Assembly: GCF_000226115.1 (NCBI RefSeq)
Contig: NC_016460.1
Coordinates: forward strand, 992,001-1,056,000
Length of the DNA: 64,000 nucleotides
Origin: Thermothielavioides terrestris NRRL 8126
Taxonomy: Eukaryota; Ascomycota; Sordariomycetes; Sordariales; Chaetomiaceae
Reading direction: 5' to 3'
Under the pieces are notes generated by a model, which worked only from the letters and a program-made list of their open reading frames with translations, was not told where the DNA came from and made no database searches. Made by a program: the position numbers and the translations under genes. Shown here in pieces: positions 1 to 12,479 of the stretch (positions within the stretch are counted from its first letter, which is position 1; each line of letters begins with the position of its first letter).

Positions 1-1
1 C

Positions 2-695
2 TTGGACCAGGAAAAGGACGAAGCCATTGAGCGGACGTTCAAGCAGGTGTCGCGCGAGTTCGCGACCATCTTTGAGAAGCTGGTGCCCGCGGGGCACGGG
101 CGGCTCGTGATCCAGCGCAAGGCGGACCGCGGCAAGAAGGGCAATGCGGACGACTCGGAGGAGGAGGCGACGGGGGTGGACAGCTACACGGGCGTCGGCA
201 TCAGCGTGTCGTTCAACTCGAAGGTCATGGACGAGCAGCAGAAGATTCAGCAGTTGAGTGGTGGGCAAAAGAGTAAGCCTTCCTTTCTTCTTCTCTTCTT
301 TTTTTCTTCCCTCTCCCCTTGAACCCTTCCTCCCCACCTTGACCTCTTGACACCTTTCCCTGTTCATTGGGTGCTGACCGGGATACTCCCCCCCAAAAAA
401 AGGTTTGTGCGCCCTCTGCCTGATCTTTGCGCTCCAGGCGGCCGAGTCCAGCCCGTTCGTCATCTTCGACGAGGTCGACGCCAACTTGGACGCGCAGTAC
501 CGCACGGCGGTGGCCAGCCTGCTGCAGAGCATCTCGGCCGAGCAGAAGACGCAGTTCATCTGCACCACGTTCCGGCCGGAGATCGTCCACGTCGCGGACA
601 AGTGCTACGGCGTCACCTTCCACAACAAGACGAGCACCATCGACTGCGTGCCGACGGAGGAGGCGCTGAACTTTGTTGAGGGGCAGAAGAAGTGA
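2..695 (+). CDS. smc3: Cohesin ATPase subunit Smc3, C-terminal end (partial)
   Basis: This is the carboxy-terminal ATPase half-domain of the cohesin core subunit Smc3, which pairs with the Smc1 head and hydrolyses ATP during chromatin loading. The 5' part lies outside the window. Two exons are visible, 2-272 and 403-695. The intron 273-402 (GTAAGC...AAAAAAAG) splits the Ser codon of the ABC signature motif, and joining restores LSGGQKSLCALCLIFALQA. Downstream are the Walker B and D-loop region (PFVIFDEVDANLD) and the H-loop region (FICTTFRPEIV). The protein ends EGQKK. An acidic insert (DDSEEEATG) precedes VDSYTGVGISVSF, as in fungal Smc3. About 188 residues of roughly 1200 are present. Family identification is near certain; the internal start offered by a TTG at base 2 is not a real start. 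Confidence 0.95.
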
Positions 696-1439
696 AGGAA
701 AGGGAGTGTGAGGGTTGCCGTGCACGGTTGATAGTGGTACATTTGATGGGACTGGACTGGGACTGGGGCCGAGGCTGGACGAGGGCTTTGTGGTTTGTTT
801 GCCTTGGGCTTATGGAGAGTTCTTTGTTGACTTTGTTTTGCTTGGCGGCGGTTTACGGAATAGGTAGAGATGGATGAGATGCGGAGTTTCTTCCCCTTGT
901 CCACCGGTTGCCGTCGTTGCAGCGAGCGAAGAAGCAAGCAGCGGGGGGGGCTTTCGCAGCCTCTGCTTCTCCAGTTGACGGGAGAGAAGTTAATTGAAGT
1001 CCCGTATGCCTCTACAGCGAGAACTTCTCTGCAGACAGTATCTCTGTTTCTTGGTAGATCGCTCGCTCGATCCCTTACGGAGTGCGGATATCACAGGATC
1101 TATCAAACTCTGGGGCTTTTTTAGGGCCAGGCTGTGCTGGAGCAGTTGGCTTCTATGCCTTTCCACCCCACTCCCAGGGAAGTTCACCCCACTCAGGTCC
1201 CAGAGAAGTTGCGCTCGCAGCGGCTTCTCAAAGCTATGACTATCACCCCACCATTGCCTTTGCTGCTAATTGGGAGCTGCAGGAGTAATCCGTGCATACC
1301 TCCCCAAATACCTCGTTCCACTTCGACCAAAACAAAAGAGCTCGACGTCGCCAGAATCAGCTACGAACTGACACACGGCCGTAGCCCTTCCTCGCCTTCA
1401 TACTGGCGCAAGCGGAGCTAGCCGCACCCGGGAGGCACG
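696..1439. other. Intergenic, smc3 3' to cdc37 5'
   Basis: No coding exon is supported here. It contains the smc3 3' UTR and the cdc37 promoter and leader. Short ORFs on both strands have no recognisable family. I looked for canonical heat-shock elements, which would fit cdc37, and saw only imperfect GAA/TTC pairs with a one-base gap. Confidence 0.6.
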
Positions 1440-3106
1440 ATGCCGGTTGACTACAGCAAGTGGGTATGCTGCTGTCCGCTTGCAAACCCCTGGAACTTGC
1501 TCTCTCTTCCCTCCGCGGCCGGAAAAGCAGAGCTGACTGACCAACCACACCGTCTCCCTAGGATGCGCTGGAGCTCAGCGATGACTCCGACATCGAGGTG
1601 CATCCCAATGTCGACAAGCGGTCCTTCATCCGCGCGAAGCAGCACCAGATCCACATGGAGCGGGAGCAGCGCAAGCACCAGATCGAGACGCTGAAGTACG
1701 AGCGCATCATCAACGACGCGCTGATCAAGCGCATTACGTCGCTCCTCGCCTCGCTCAAGGCCCATGCCGAAGACGCCAAGACCCGGAATCCAGGCGAGGT
1801 GGCCTTCCAGGCCGTCATGGAGACGGCCTCCGGGCTCGATCCCAAAGACGACGAGCCCCCGCCGCGCCCCGCCGGCGTGCACAACGCCGAGGAGCCGCTG
1901 CCCACGTACACCAAGATGATGGCGACGCTCCTGGACCAGGTGAACAAGACGCTCGACGAGAAGAAGGTCGAGCAGGACAAGCGGTACGACGGCATGGTGG
2001 CCGAGATCGAGGACCACCTGCGGAAGGTCACCGACCTGCAGGGCGACCTGCACAAAAAGCTCGCCGAGCTCGAGAAGGAGGCGTCGCGCAAGATCACGAG
2101 CGAGAGCTTCCACACGGGCTTTGACAGCTCCCACATCAACAAGTCGTCCAGCTCCGGGGCCAATCAGTCCAGCAGCAAAGTCGAGCTGCTCAACCCCAAC
2201 TACGCCAGCAACGCCGCCAACGCCGCCGCATCTTCTTCCAAGCCAGCCGGCGACGACGACGACGACAAGGACGAAGAAGTCAGCGCCTCCCCGCTCGCGC
2301 GGGAATTCGCCAAGATCAAAGCGAACGACTACCGCGAATCGCTAGCCTTCCTGTCGCAGCACCCGGAGATCCTGACCGAGAAGGAGACGGACGGCCTGCT
2401 CGTGCTGGCGTTCGACGCGCAGCTCGAGGAGCGCGGCGACTTCGCGCGCAACTGCGTGCACCAGGCGCTGCTGCTGCAGTACTGCCGCTCGCTGGGCCGC
2501 GACGGCGTCGCCCTCTTCTTCAAGCGCGTCACGACCCCGGGCCACCAGGCGCAGGAGCTGTTCCTGCGCGACGTGCACGACACGTACACGCGCATCCGGA
2601 CGCGCGCGCGCGAGATCGTGCTGCAGCGCGCCAAGGACGCCGCCGAGGGCAAGACCGGCGAGGAGGGCGGCGTCGAGCAGATCCAGCTGCATGCCGTCGA
2701 GCCCGGGACGGTGATCAACATTCGCATCCCGGAGGCCGGCAGCGAGGATCCCGACGTCAAGCGGGGGAGGGAGATCTTTGAGAGCTTCTCGCCCCAGATG
2801 AGAAAGGCGCTGGAGTCGGGCAGCTTGGATGAAGTAAACAAGGTGCTTGGAAAGATGAAGGTGGACGAGGCGGAGGAGTTGGTGGGGAAGCTGGGCGAGG
2901 TGAGTCCACTCCTTTTTTTCTTTTTCTCTCTGCTGTTCTTTGGGGCTATCGATTTCTGTGACGAAAAAAACTAACGATGCATCCAGGCCGGTATTCTGAG
3001 TCTGGAAGAGGAGATTATCGATGCCACGACCGAGGAGGGCAAGGACAAGTTGAAGAAGATGGAGCAGGAGGCCTCGGAGGCGCAGTATGCCGATGACCCG
3101 GAGTGA
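1440..3106 (+). CDS. cdc37: Hsp90 co-chaperone Cdc37
   Basis: Cdc37 delivers protein kinases to Hsp90 in the cytosol. Three exons: 1440-1463, 1562-2899 and 2987-3106. Both introns are phase 0; the second has CTAAC 10 bases before its ATCCAG acceptor. The product is 493 residues, normal for fungi. The short first exon encodes MPVDYSKW, and splicing joins it to DALELSDDSDIEVHPNVD, the conserved N-terminus with the CK2-target Ser (Ser14). Next comes the long coiled coil of the kinase-binding domain (RAKQHQIHMEREQRKHQIE). The Hsp90-binding middle domain includes EFAKIKANDYRESLAFLSQHPEIL. The C-terminus is helical and acidic, ending ADDPE. The first exon is only 24 bases, so automated calls may start inside exon 2 at 1598. 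Very confident. Confidence 0.95.
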
Positions 3107-3718
3107 GGGTCCAAGGCAGGTTGTCACGAGAAGACGTGTCTAGTCTAACGTTCAATATGCCAGGTTCTCATCGACTCAGGTTGAGCTCTGAGTGAAGTCG
3201 GCTCTCTCACTTTGGAAACATCGCTACTCAGAGTGAGCCCACTTGCCTCCCTTCGAGGATATATTAGGAAGTAGCCATTTTACCATCCATCAAACCATCT
3301 CTATCTCATACTCTCTGCTCATAGCTTCCTTCCTTCAACAGCCATCCATCTACTTGGTGCTGAAGCTAACAAACCCGGCACCCGCCAATATCTGCGGTCC
3401 TTGCTTCTCATCATCTTTCCCCCATTTCCAAGTCTCTCCTTGTTTACATGTGCCACAAACAAGACACACTCTACCACAGGCACAACAATAACCTTCTGCC
3501 GATCCTGAGATCGACCTCAGTCTTGGGCTTGCTTCCCTTCGTCTGAAATTGTTCTTTCCTTACGACTTCCCCCGGCCCAGGGGGGTTTCCAAAGTTATTT
3601 TCTCTTTTTCTTCCTTCTACCCTGCCGCGTTCAACATCACACCTCCACTCACCTATTATATGCTCCTCTTTTCCCTTCCTTCCTTTCATCGGCTAACCGT
3701 CCTGACTCAGTCATTGCC
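3107..3718. other. Intergenic / pyrimidine-rich leader
   Basis: No gene seen. The last 300 bases are strongly C/T-rich (for example 3600-3690), typical of the leader just before a fungal start codon; they precede the ATG at 3719. Confidence 0.6.
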
Positions 3719-6700
3719 ATGGCTTCGGTCTCAGAGTCGCAAAATGTGCTGCCACTGGCAGAGTCGTTGAACGCCCAGCCAAGCGAGGACAAGCCTCCGG
3801 CCGACTTGGCGCTCTGCTGGCAAGACCTGGACCAAAGCCCGCAAGACCCAGGGCAAACGATGGCCAACATCGCCCTTTCCCAGACCTGGAGCTTTGCCGC
3901 GGTTCCTGCTAGCCCGGTCACGCCCGAGTCTGCCAGCTCAAGGACTGTCCAGTCGTCGTCACAGCGGGACATGGACGTTGCCGTCTCGGAAAACATTCAA
4001 GGTACTGTCCCGGAAACGTCTGGCTCGGACGTCGTCCGAAGCGAAGCGAGCAGATTTCAGGTTACCAGCCAGGTTTCGCTATCGACCGGTGCGTGAACCC
4101 GGTATGTCTCGTGACAGATGATGAGACTGACCGCGTACAGCTACAGCAGAGATATGTCCGCTCCAGGACACCCAGACTCCACCCGCGGCCAATGGTGCTA
4201 AGTCGGGAGGGTTGGACGACGAGGAGGACGAGGACGATGGGGACGACGATATATTGGCGGCTCTCCGCCGGTGCAGGAACAAGGTCTTCCGTCCGACAGA
4301 GGCGCAGGCCATCCGAGGAACCCCTTGGAAGTTAGGGGATGCGGCTGCCAATAACACATTACCAGCGCTTGCTCGCCTAGACAAGACGGCGGGCGATGGA
4401 AAAGTCCTCCCCATTGTAGCCAGCACGTTCCTTACCAGATACGACTACGCCGGCTACTCGAGACGAGATGCTGAGGCCGAGGAGCCCACAACGTCTGACG
4501 AACCCCCCAAGAGACGGGAGCTCGAGGTCATCGACCTCACTGACCTGCCGGATCCGGTTCCCGGCAACGAAGGCAAGCGGAAGAGGCTTGATGAGCACGG
4601 GCGCAAGAAAAGGCACAGGTCCGAGCGAGGGGGCTCGCAGGCGCGCGAGAAGCGGTCCTCGTCTCACAGGCACTCCAGCGGCAAGCGCCAAAGTGATAGC
4701 CGCTCATCGAGCTCCCGCAAGGGGAATGAGTTGTCGCCCCGTCAAAAGCATCGCCACCGGGACAAGGACCGGGAAAGGCCGCCGCACCGAGAGTTGCTCG
4801 GGCGTTCTAATCAGCAGCTCCAGCAGGAATCTCCGCAGATTTCCCAGCGAGAGCCCCGCCAGCAACTCGTCCCTGGAATTCCTGATAAGGAGCCACCTCC
4901 GCAGCAACAGTCTGCGGCCCCTGCGCAGCAAACTCATCAGGAGAGTCGCACAGTTCAGCGGATACGTCCAGCCCCAGCCTACACACGCAGCTCGGGCCAG
5001 CTCGTCGCCGCGGCCAACAAAGCGCCAGCAGTCGGCGGCCATCTGCCGGTTGCTAGCCCGGAAGACGACGCGGAATTCTTTCACAGCTTGAGTTCCAAGC
5101 AGCCTGAGAAACACAGGGCTCAGTTAGTGCAGAGCCTGCCGTCCGCCGACAGGCAGCTGAACCCGAACAGCTGCCGCGGAACAAGTCAGCGACCAGCGCC
5201 TGCGGGACCGCCGCCCAGGCATGCCCCAGTGCCGGCGGCCCCCAACCACACCACCAGCCGGCTGCCGCAGTCTCGCAACATCTTCCAGCCGCAGGCCTGG
5301 TCGGCCCGGCCATCAAACACTCCGCAGCCTCGCACCGACATCCCGCCAGTCCAGACCATCCTTCGACCGCCAACCCCTCCTCCTCTCCCCCGGCACTCAG
5401 CCCCTTACCAGGCCGCCCCCAGCCTCCGCCGGCAGCAACAACTGCCGCGCGCCCAAGCCCAAGCCCAAGCCCGAGCTCAAGCAGCAGCACAGCACACGGC
5501 CGGCTTCCCGCCTCCGCCGCCACCGCCCCCGCTCCTCGGAAAACCCATCCCCGCCCTGCACGCCTTCGGCCCGGACCGCACAGCGATCCACTACGTCGTC
5601 TACCGCACGCCGCGCTTCACCCCCGCGCCATCCACCACCACCACCACCACCACCGCCGCCAGGCACGGAACAACAACCAGCCCGACCGCAGCAGCAGCAT
5701 CAGCAGCACCATCATCAAGACGACAACAAGACGAAGAAGAAGAGGAAGAAGAAAGCGAAAGACAAGCGGCGGTGCGCCAGACCCGCGCAATAGCATGCAG
5801 CACGCACGCGTCGGCGGCGCAGGCCAACGCGCAGGCGGCGGCGCGGCTGGGGCGGCTGCGCCGGGGCGTGGTCGGGCAGAGCTGGCGGATGGTGGCGGCG
5901 GCGGCGGGGCACGCTTTCCTTTCTTCGTCTTCGTCGTCGTCTTCTTCGTTGGGGGCGGCTTCTTCGGTGGGGGCTGCTGGTGCTGGTACTGCTGCTGCTA
6001 CTGCCGGTAAAGAAGCGCCAGAGTCTGCGCCCGTGACAGAGCCGGTGCTGCTGTACGAGGGGAAGGTGGTGTTTGACGGCGGCGGGGTGCAGTTCTTCTG
6101 GGTGGCCGAGGAGCTGAGGGATCTGGAGGAGTGGGCGGCGGCAGCCGGGGGCGGCGGGGTGTGGGTGGATTCCGGGAGGGCGGGGGTGTACACGAGGAAG
6201 AGGTACGATGTGTGGTCGATGGCTTACTACCTGAAGGGGGACGAGAAAGTCAAGGGAGGTGGGCAGAGCGTTGTTTTTGATTGTGGTGACGGTTCTGGCG
6301 GGGATGATGGCAGACGGGAGGGGAATCCAGGAGGGCCAGCGGAAGACAGCGAAGGCGGGCTAGAGGACGAGGTCGGAGGGGGAAGGCCGTCTGAACAAGT
6401 TGGGGAAGGGGCTGAGGATGATGGAGAGCGCGGGATGGCCGTGGCTGGCGCAGACGAGGAAGTTGAAAGCGGCGGGGACGATGAGGAGGGCGATAACGGA
6501 GCGGCGACGCGAGAAGGAACTGGGGATGGGCCTGAGGAACAACGAGACACGGATACCAACGAGCAACAGTCCATCCCTGAACTCCCGCCAGCAAAAGAGT
6601 CGGAAGACCAAGCGCCAGCACAGGCAGAAGTTACCGGAGAAGACACCAGAGCCAAAGGAATACAACCTGACAACGGCAGCGGCGGCGGCGGCGGCGACGA

Positions 6701-7343
6701 CGACGACGACGACAGCGACGATGACGACGAAGACGACGGGCCAGAACCGGAAGACCCTCCGCTCAGGCCCAGCCCCAGCCCCTCCCCGCCGGCCCTCACC
6801 CCGTACAAGCCCCTCCTCGACCAGCTCGACATCCAGACGGCGCTGCACAGCAGCTACACGACGCTCGCGCAGGCCAACCGGGCGGCGCTCGCCACCTTCC
6901 TCGACCTCGCGCGGCCCAAAAACATGGCGATGGAGGACCACCACCACTACCGCTACTTCGTCGAGCCCGACGCGACGGCGCGGTTCGAGGCGGGCGGCTT
7001 CGGCGCGAGCACGTGCGCGGAGCCGGCCAGGATCGAGTGGGACCCGCCGGCGAAGAAGTACCGCTGGCCGTTCGTGCGGCTGGTGGTCGAGGTGGCGGCG
7101 AGCGAGCTGCGGGGGCCGGTGGAAATTGGGGATATGGTGGTGGAGGGGCCGAAGGGTGGCGGTGATGGGGAGGGTGTTGGTATTGGTGTTGGGGGGGGTG
7201 GACGCGGAGGTCAGCGGGTGGGAAGGGCAAACCAAGCGGTGGTGAGCAGCAGGACGGTGGATGACGCGAGGTCAAAGCCGGCCGCGGCATTGCCGAGTCC
7301 GGCGGAGGAGGAGTCCGAGGAGGATGTGAGCGAGGAGGAATGA
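3719..7343 (+). CDS. Large disordered hypothetical protein with SUMO-interaction-like motif
   Basis: I do not recognise this gene. Exons 3719-4088 and 4141-7343 are joined across a 52-base intron (GTGCGT...CTGAC...ACAG, phase 1), giving 1190 residues. Most is low complexity: basic Ser/Arg/Lys/His stretches, Gln/Pro-rich blocks, poly-Pro, poly-Ser, Glu-rich and poly-Asp runs. The motif ELEVIDLTDLPD near residue 220 fits a SUMO-interacting motif (VIDLT followed by acid) and is flanked by Lys/Arg clusters suggesting nuclear localisation. Two more ordered-looking parts stand out: one around VFDGGGVQFFWVAEEL...RKRYDVWSMAYYLKG, another near the C-terminus (YKPLLDQLDIQTALHSSYTT, then FVRLVVEVAASELRG). 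The tail is acidic. Long open frames in other phases come from the repeats. Coding status is likely; extra introns in the Ser-rich stretch near 5930 cannot be excluded. Confidence 0.72.
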
Positions 7344-8222
7344 CACGAAGAAGAGTGTGTAGAGATGGAAGGGTGAGGGGGAGGATGGGGAGGATGGGGA
7401 GAAGGATAGATGGCTATGCTATTGGGCTGTGTATAAAACCGAGAATCGACTCGCACGGGGAAGGGAATGGCACTCAGGACTTATGGCTGCTACTACTGGC
7501 AGAATCAACCACTCCCGCTTTCAAGCCGGACTGATATGTGACTTGGAGCCAATGTACCCTTCGGCTAAGGTAAGAGATGAGAGAATGATCAAGTCCCGAA
7601 CCGCAGCACGCTCGGGGGGAAAAAGAAAAAAAAAAATATGCACGACTACTTCGGCCACAACTTGTGGAGGACTCCAGGTGTACATCTCGCGACAGGTTGG
7701 TTCTGCTACCATTCAGCATTGTGCTGTTGTGCAACTGCCTCCCCATATGCGCGGACTTGCGTATGAGCCAACTCAGGCCCCTGTCGACCATGGACGCGGC
7801 AGAGCCTCCATAGGTACTGTACGTACCTTCGGTATGTGATTTTGTGGGGCAAGCTGCAGCATGCACTGTTAGCGCACCCCGCAGCTGAGTGGCTCTCGGT
7901 GGGGCCTGCCCGAATTTGGACCCAGGGCCGCAGGTGGGCAATGGGCATTGAGTGTCGGATGCGGCCCAGACGTCATCAAGCAGCCAGAAACACCAGCGCG
8001 ATTGAGCAGCCCAGCCGAACCAATTCATCCCCGCCAGTTCTCCGCCAGGACCTCCGGGGCGCCGCGAGAACAATTGGCCGTATCGTGGACATGGCCGCAA
8101 GGTAGTCAGTCTTTCGCCGCTTGCTGTTTTCTTTCTGCTGGGCTTGAAAAACGACAGAAAAGGCCGAGACCTGTGTCTCAGACGCAGCGGGTTCAGTCAG
8201 TCCCCATCGGCCGTCCTTCACC
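7344..8222. other. Intergenic
   Basis: No gene is supported. It holds the 3' UTR of the upstream disordered-protein gene, an A-rich stretch near 7618-7640, and the promoter and leader of the DUF155 gene. Antisense ORFs here lack family resemblance. Confidence 0.55.
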
Positions 8223-10025
8223 ATGGCGAGCCCATCCGCAAACGAGGACACGCCGCTCTTGTCCGCCACCGCGCCGCCGTCTCCCGAAGCCACAAAAGAT
8301 GCAAGGCCTTCAAGACCCCCGCGCAATGTCACCTTCAACCCGAACCCCGTCACCAAGACGATCGAGCCCGAAGCGGCCTACCCGCATGCGCGCGTGTCGC
8401 CCCAGCACCGCCGCGAGGCGCCCGCCACGCCGACCGATGGGTTTTATTATGGCACCGGCGGGTTAGGCGGTGGGGCGCCCGTGCTGTCGGCCTTGAATAG
8501 CAAGCTCCGCCGACGCAACAGCCACGGCGGCGGCGTTCCGGGCGGGAGCGCCGCCAGTGGCCTGCCGCTGGTTGCTCCGAATGGGGGACCGCAGCCCAAG
8601 GTCGGCCCGCAACGCAGCACCAAAAACTCCCAGAAGCTCAAGCTGCTCCCGAATCCCGAGCTGGAGGCCGACGTCGACGACGAGAGCGGCCGCGATGTCT
8701 ACTCGCAGTACACGCGCATTAAGGATCCCACTGCCCGCCGCGACGCCGCCCGTCTCGGCAAGGCGGACCGCGACAGACTACCGCGCGTCACGGCGTACTG
8801 CACCGCGAATCGATACCAGATGGACGCACTAATGCGCTTCCTAAAGGGGAGGGGGAGGACAAAAGGGGCGAACCCGAAGCGGATCGACGAGTGCATCTAC
8901 ACACCATACAGCTACACCTTCAAGCACGAGGGGAGTGCGCGGCAGGAAAGACGCCTCGAAGTGCATTCCAATCCAGAAAGGCGGCATTCGACGGGAGACT
9001 TGCATGACATCCCCAGCGAGAGCACCCAGTCAAGCCTAGGGGATGGCCTACCTGAGAGCCAGGAGAGCGTCGATGACATGCTCGTCGAGCAAATGGCCGA
9101 AGCAGACACGCTAGCCAGCGAGCTTGCCGACTTCGACATTCACGTGCACACCCCCGAGGTGTTCCTGTTCGCCTACGGCGTCGTGGTAATATGGGGCATG
9201 TCCGCCGCCGAAGAGCAGCGCTTCCTCAGGGAGTTGGCCAAGTTCGAGCTGGAAAAGCTGAAGCCCGAAGACGTCGAGGCGGAGAAATTCAACTTCTACT
9301 ACACGCACGAGTACCAGGCCCGCATCTACAACGATTTCATCACCCTGCGCGACAAGAATAACTACATGACCAAGCTGGCCATCTCGCACGCCCTGGCACA
9401 GAGCGTCAAGGTGCGCATCCCGGCCTGCCCTCTCCCCCTTTCCCCTAACCGCTTCATTGTCACCTTCGCCCCCCCCAACTGACAACCACACACCCGCGCG
9501 GCCTGCAGACCTCCCTCTTCGAAGAGATCGTGGCTTCGACCATCGACACGTGCAAGAACATACCGACGCAGCTGGCGCTGACGGGCAAGATCGCGCTGTC
9601 GCGCTCCGAGATCAATATGCAGATCGGCGAGCTCTTCATCCTGCGCATCAGCATCCACCTCAACGGCTCCGTGCTCGACACCCCCGAGCTGTTCTGGGTC
9701 GAGCCCCAGCTCGAGCCCGTCTACCAGGCCGTGCGCAGCTACCTCGAGATGGACCAGCGTGTCGGCTTGTTAACTGATCGCCTCGACGTCATCGCCGATC
9801 TGCTGGCCGTGCTGAAGGAGCAGTTGAGCCATGGCCACGGGGAGAAGCTGGAGTGGATTGGTGAGTTCTCCTATTTTTTTCCTTTCACACTCTTTCCCCC
9901 TACCCCTTGCATATTCTCGTAATCGCTATTCAACTGATGCAAATTAAGTCATCATCCTCATCGCCGCCGAGATCTTTGTGGCCTTGATCAACATCGTCGT
10001 CGACCTATACGTCGGCGTCGATTAA
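8223..10025 (+). CDS. DUF155/YagE-family membrane protein (Rmd1/Rmd8, RMND1-like)
   Basis: Three exons: 8223-9410, 9509-9860 and 9949-10025, giving 538 residues. The first ~185 residues are disordered (Pro/Ser/Arg-rich). The DUF155 core starts near residue 188 (RVTAYCTANRYQMDALMRFL) and includes FDIHVHTPEVFLFAYGVVVIWGMS and FNFYYTHEYQARIYNDFITL. After the first splice come SLFEEIVASTIDTCKNIP and ELFWVEPQLEPVYQAVRSYL; the second splice (phase 1) joins EKLEWI to VIILIAAEIFVALINIVVDL, a C-terminal membrane helix, ending YVGVD. This matches the family that includes yeast Rmd1 and Rmd8 (required for meiotic nuclear division) and S. pombe Sif2/Sif3. The biochemical role is unknown. The human relative RMND1 is mitochondrial, but no clear mitochondrial presequence is seen here. 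Family call is firm; which paralogue is not. Confidence 0.88.
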
Positions 10026-11088
10026 CTACCGAACGAGAAACACATTTCTTCAGGCGCAACTAATTACTCCCGTCGAGCGTCGATAGCCTAAGCTTTACCG
10101 GCGCCTGTATTTGCCTCCGGCGTCTGTCCTCCCCGCGCTGCCGATACTGCTGCACTGTATTGCTACTGCTACATCTGACTCGATTACATACGTCCATCGC
10201 TCGGCGATTCGGTCTGTTCGTGACAGACCGGGAAAGAGGGGAGAAGAGAGTCCAAGAGCGAGCGCTTATTTGATCGTTGGGTACGAGGCGTTGGCGTCCT
10301 GGTTTACGTGCAATCATAACCGGGCCTGGAGCTTTCACTTTTGCATGGGCCGGGCCGGCCTCCGAGGGGTAGACACAGACAAGCAGGCAGGCCTGGCTAT
10401 AGGCACAAAGGCCTACATACAGGCCTGGGAGCAGCGGTAGCTGTACTCCATTCATGTGTATGCATTGTGGGCATCCGTTTTCAATACCATGTAGACAGGC
10501 GCTTCGCGGCGCGGTATGTACATCCGGAGCGGAAGGTGTCAGAATACCGGAGCAGGTATGCAATCCTGATACCCCAGGTTGTCTGGAGGTCTTTGCTTTT
10601 ACGTTCTCAATGCCTACCTAAGGTAGGTAGACCATCTCATTTTGAGAGGGCCGAATGGGAGCGCCGGTGCTCACGGACTGTCTTTCTGCTCCAATCGAGG
10701 CTTACAAGGCGCAACGAACGAGGCCGAAAATAGACCCAGATTTGCAGTACCGGCACCAATCTTCTCACCGTTGATCTGTTCATGTCGAAAAAAAAAAAAT
10801 CCCGAATCCATTACCCATTACCGACGCCATGTCCGTAGCTGTCTGCCCCTTACCATCCCAGCACCCAGCCCGTTACAGAATCTAGAGACTGCTTGTGGAA
10901 TACAACATCGAAGTCAGCACTTCGAGAGCATCCGCACCCCGGAATGCAAAGCCAAAGCCGGCAGCAGAGTAGGGGCTCCTCTGATATCTCTGATATCTCC
11001 CCATCGCCCCAGAGCAAAAAGACCTAGCTAGCTAGCTGCTCCCCAAAAACGGCGCGGACCACCAGACGAGGGAAGGCCGCCGGCATCT
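10026..11088. other. Convergent intergenic, with CCTACC-taa-GGTAGG hairpin
   Basis: No gene is seen between the 3' ends of the DUF155 gene and the INO80-type gene. A small hairpin word (CCTACC taa GGTAGG, about 10614-10628) belongs to the dispersed ACCTACCT motif family noted elsewhere. A run of A occurs near 10788-10799. Confidence 0.5.
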
Positions 11089-12239
11089 CTACGCCGCGGC
11101 CTTCTCCCCCGGCGTCTCCTGGTCCGTGTCCGAATTCGCCATGTCGACGTCCTCCTGCGCCGCGCGCGCGTCCGCTCCCTCCCGCGCCGCCGGCCGCTCC
11201 GGCTCTGTCGACTCGTCGGACTTGTCCTTGTCCGCCTTCGCGCCGCTGTCCGCCGCCGCCGCCGTCGTCTTGTCCTTGCCCTTGCCCTTGGCGTCGTACG
11301 CGGCCTTCTCCTTCTCGTACTCGGCCAGCAGCCGCCCGGCCCGATCGCTATACGCGTTCCGCCGGTCGTCTGGCAGGCTGTCCCAGCGCCGGGCGAGCTC
11401 CTCGTCGATCGCGTCGTCGTTGTTGCGGTCGCCTCCCTCGGCGTCTTTGGCTTGTTCTTGCACGACCGACGGCCGCGTCTCCTCGCAGTACAGGTCGAAT
11501 GCGCTGGCGGGCTTCTTGGGAGGAGCGCCCTTGTGCGTACCGTTCGTCTTACTCGACGAGCCGTCTCCCTGCTGCGCGCCCGACTGGGCGTCGGAGCTGG
11601 GCGAGTCGACTAGCCGGTTCTGGCCGATGCCGGTTGAGCCGGGGGTGGCGGTGGTGTGAGAGGAGAGCGCGTCGAGGTTGGGAAATGCCGACGGCTTGCG
11701 GTGCCCACGCTTGATGCGCAGCGGCTTCTCCTTCGGCTGTGATGGCGGGGCGGGTGGTGTCAACGCTCCTGCTGGTCTGTCCGCGCGGAAGGGGGAGGGG
11801 AGGGCGCGTTTTGTCGCGCGGTGGTCGCCGCCCGAGACTCAACTGTCCGGCTAGGCACTTACTGTCGGCGGTGGGCTCGGGCTGCCGTCTGAATCCTCCA
11901 CGTTTGTGCTTGTCCGCTTGGCCAGCTGCTCCAGAAGGAAGGCTCGCTCCAACCGCATCTTCTCGACTTGGCGCTTGAGGCGGGCGAGGCGCAGCCTGGC
12001 GGCATCGTTTGCCTCTTCGACTTCGCTCGTCCGCTGCTTCAACTGGATGCACTTCCGGCGGTAGGCCTCCTCGACCGAAGGAGGGAGCGCTGGCGGAGCC
12101 GCCGGAGCTGGCGTTGGGCCAAGGCCAGAGTCAGAAAGCAGCTTCACAACAAGTACAAGCAGATAGATTGCTTCAATTGGTGGCCATTCACGTGCTGTTG
12201 GCCAACTGAAGGAAATCGCGGCAACTTACCAGGGGCCAT
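11089..12239 (-). CDS. INO80-complex-type HMG-box protein with TFPT/INO80F-like coiled coil (Nht1-like)
   Basis: Minus-strand gene of three exons: 12239-12230, 12107-11863 and 11736-11089; 300 residues. The first exon codes only MAP plus one base (phase 1), and all three phases close exactly. Residues ~10-75 form a coiled coil (EEAYRRKCIQLKQRTSEVEE, then RLKRQVEKMRLERAFLLEQL), which resembles the TFPT/INO80 subunit F domain. A basic segment follows (PLRIKRGHRKPSAFPNL). The HMG-box-like region begins PPKKPASAFDLYCEETRP and continues through ELARRWDSLPDDRRNAYSDR and LLAEYEKEKAAYD. The tail is acidic. This order matches the fungal INO80 HMG-box subunit known as Nht1 in S. pombe, so a nuclear chromatin-remodelling role is inferred. 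It is divergent to cct8 across a foldback repeat. Confidence 0.78.
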
Positions 12240-12479
12240 GTCGACTTGTGAGTGGCCCACGGCGTCTGCTGGGTAGCGCTAATCAGGTAGGAATAGAGAG
12301 AAGGAAGAGAAAAAGAACTCAGATGGCAAGAGGAAACAGTTGGCAGGAGGGGGACAGGGAAATTGTTGGCAGAAGCGATAATATCGTGATGGGGTGGACA
12401 AGAAGAGAGACTGCGTTTCGGTGCTGCACGAAAATAACGTGAGGTATGTCCCGTGAAAGCGCGACAGCTGGATGGTGAA

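Noticed and set aside
980..1240. Possible heat-shock elements before cdc37
   Set aside because: GAA/TTC pairs are separated by one base rather than two; no array of three.
6360..7235. 291-residue minus-strand ORF
   Set aside because: Shadow of the disordered plus-strand gene; His/Pro/Arg strings, no family.
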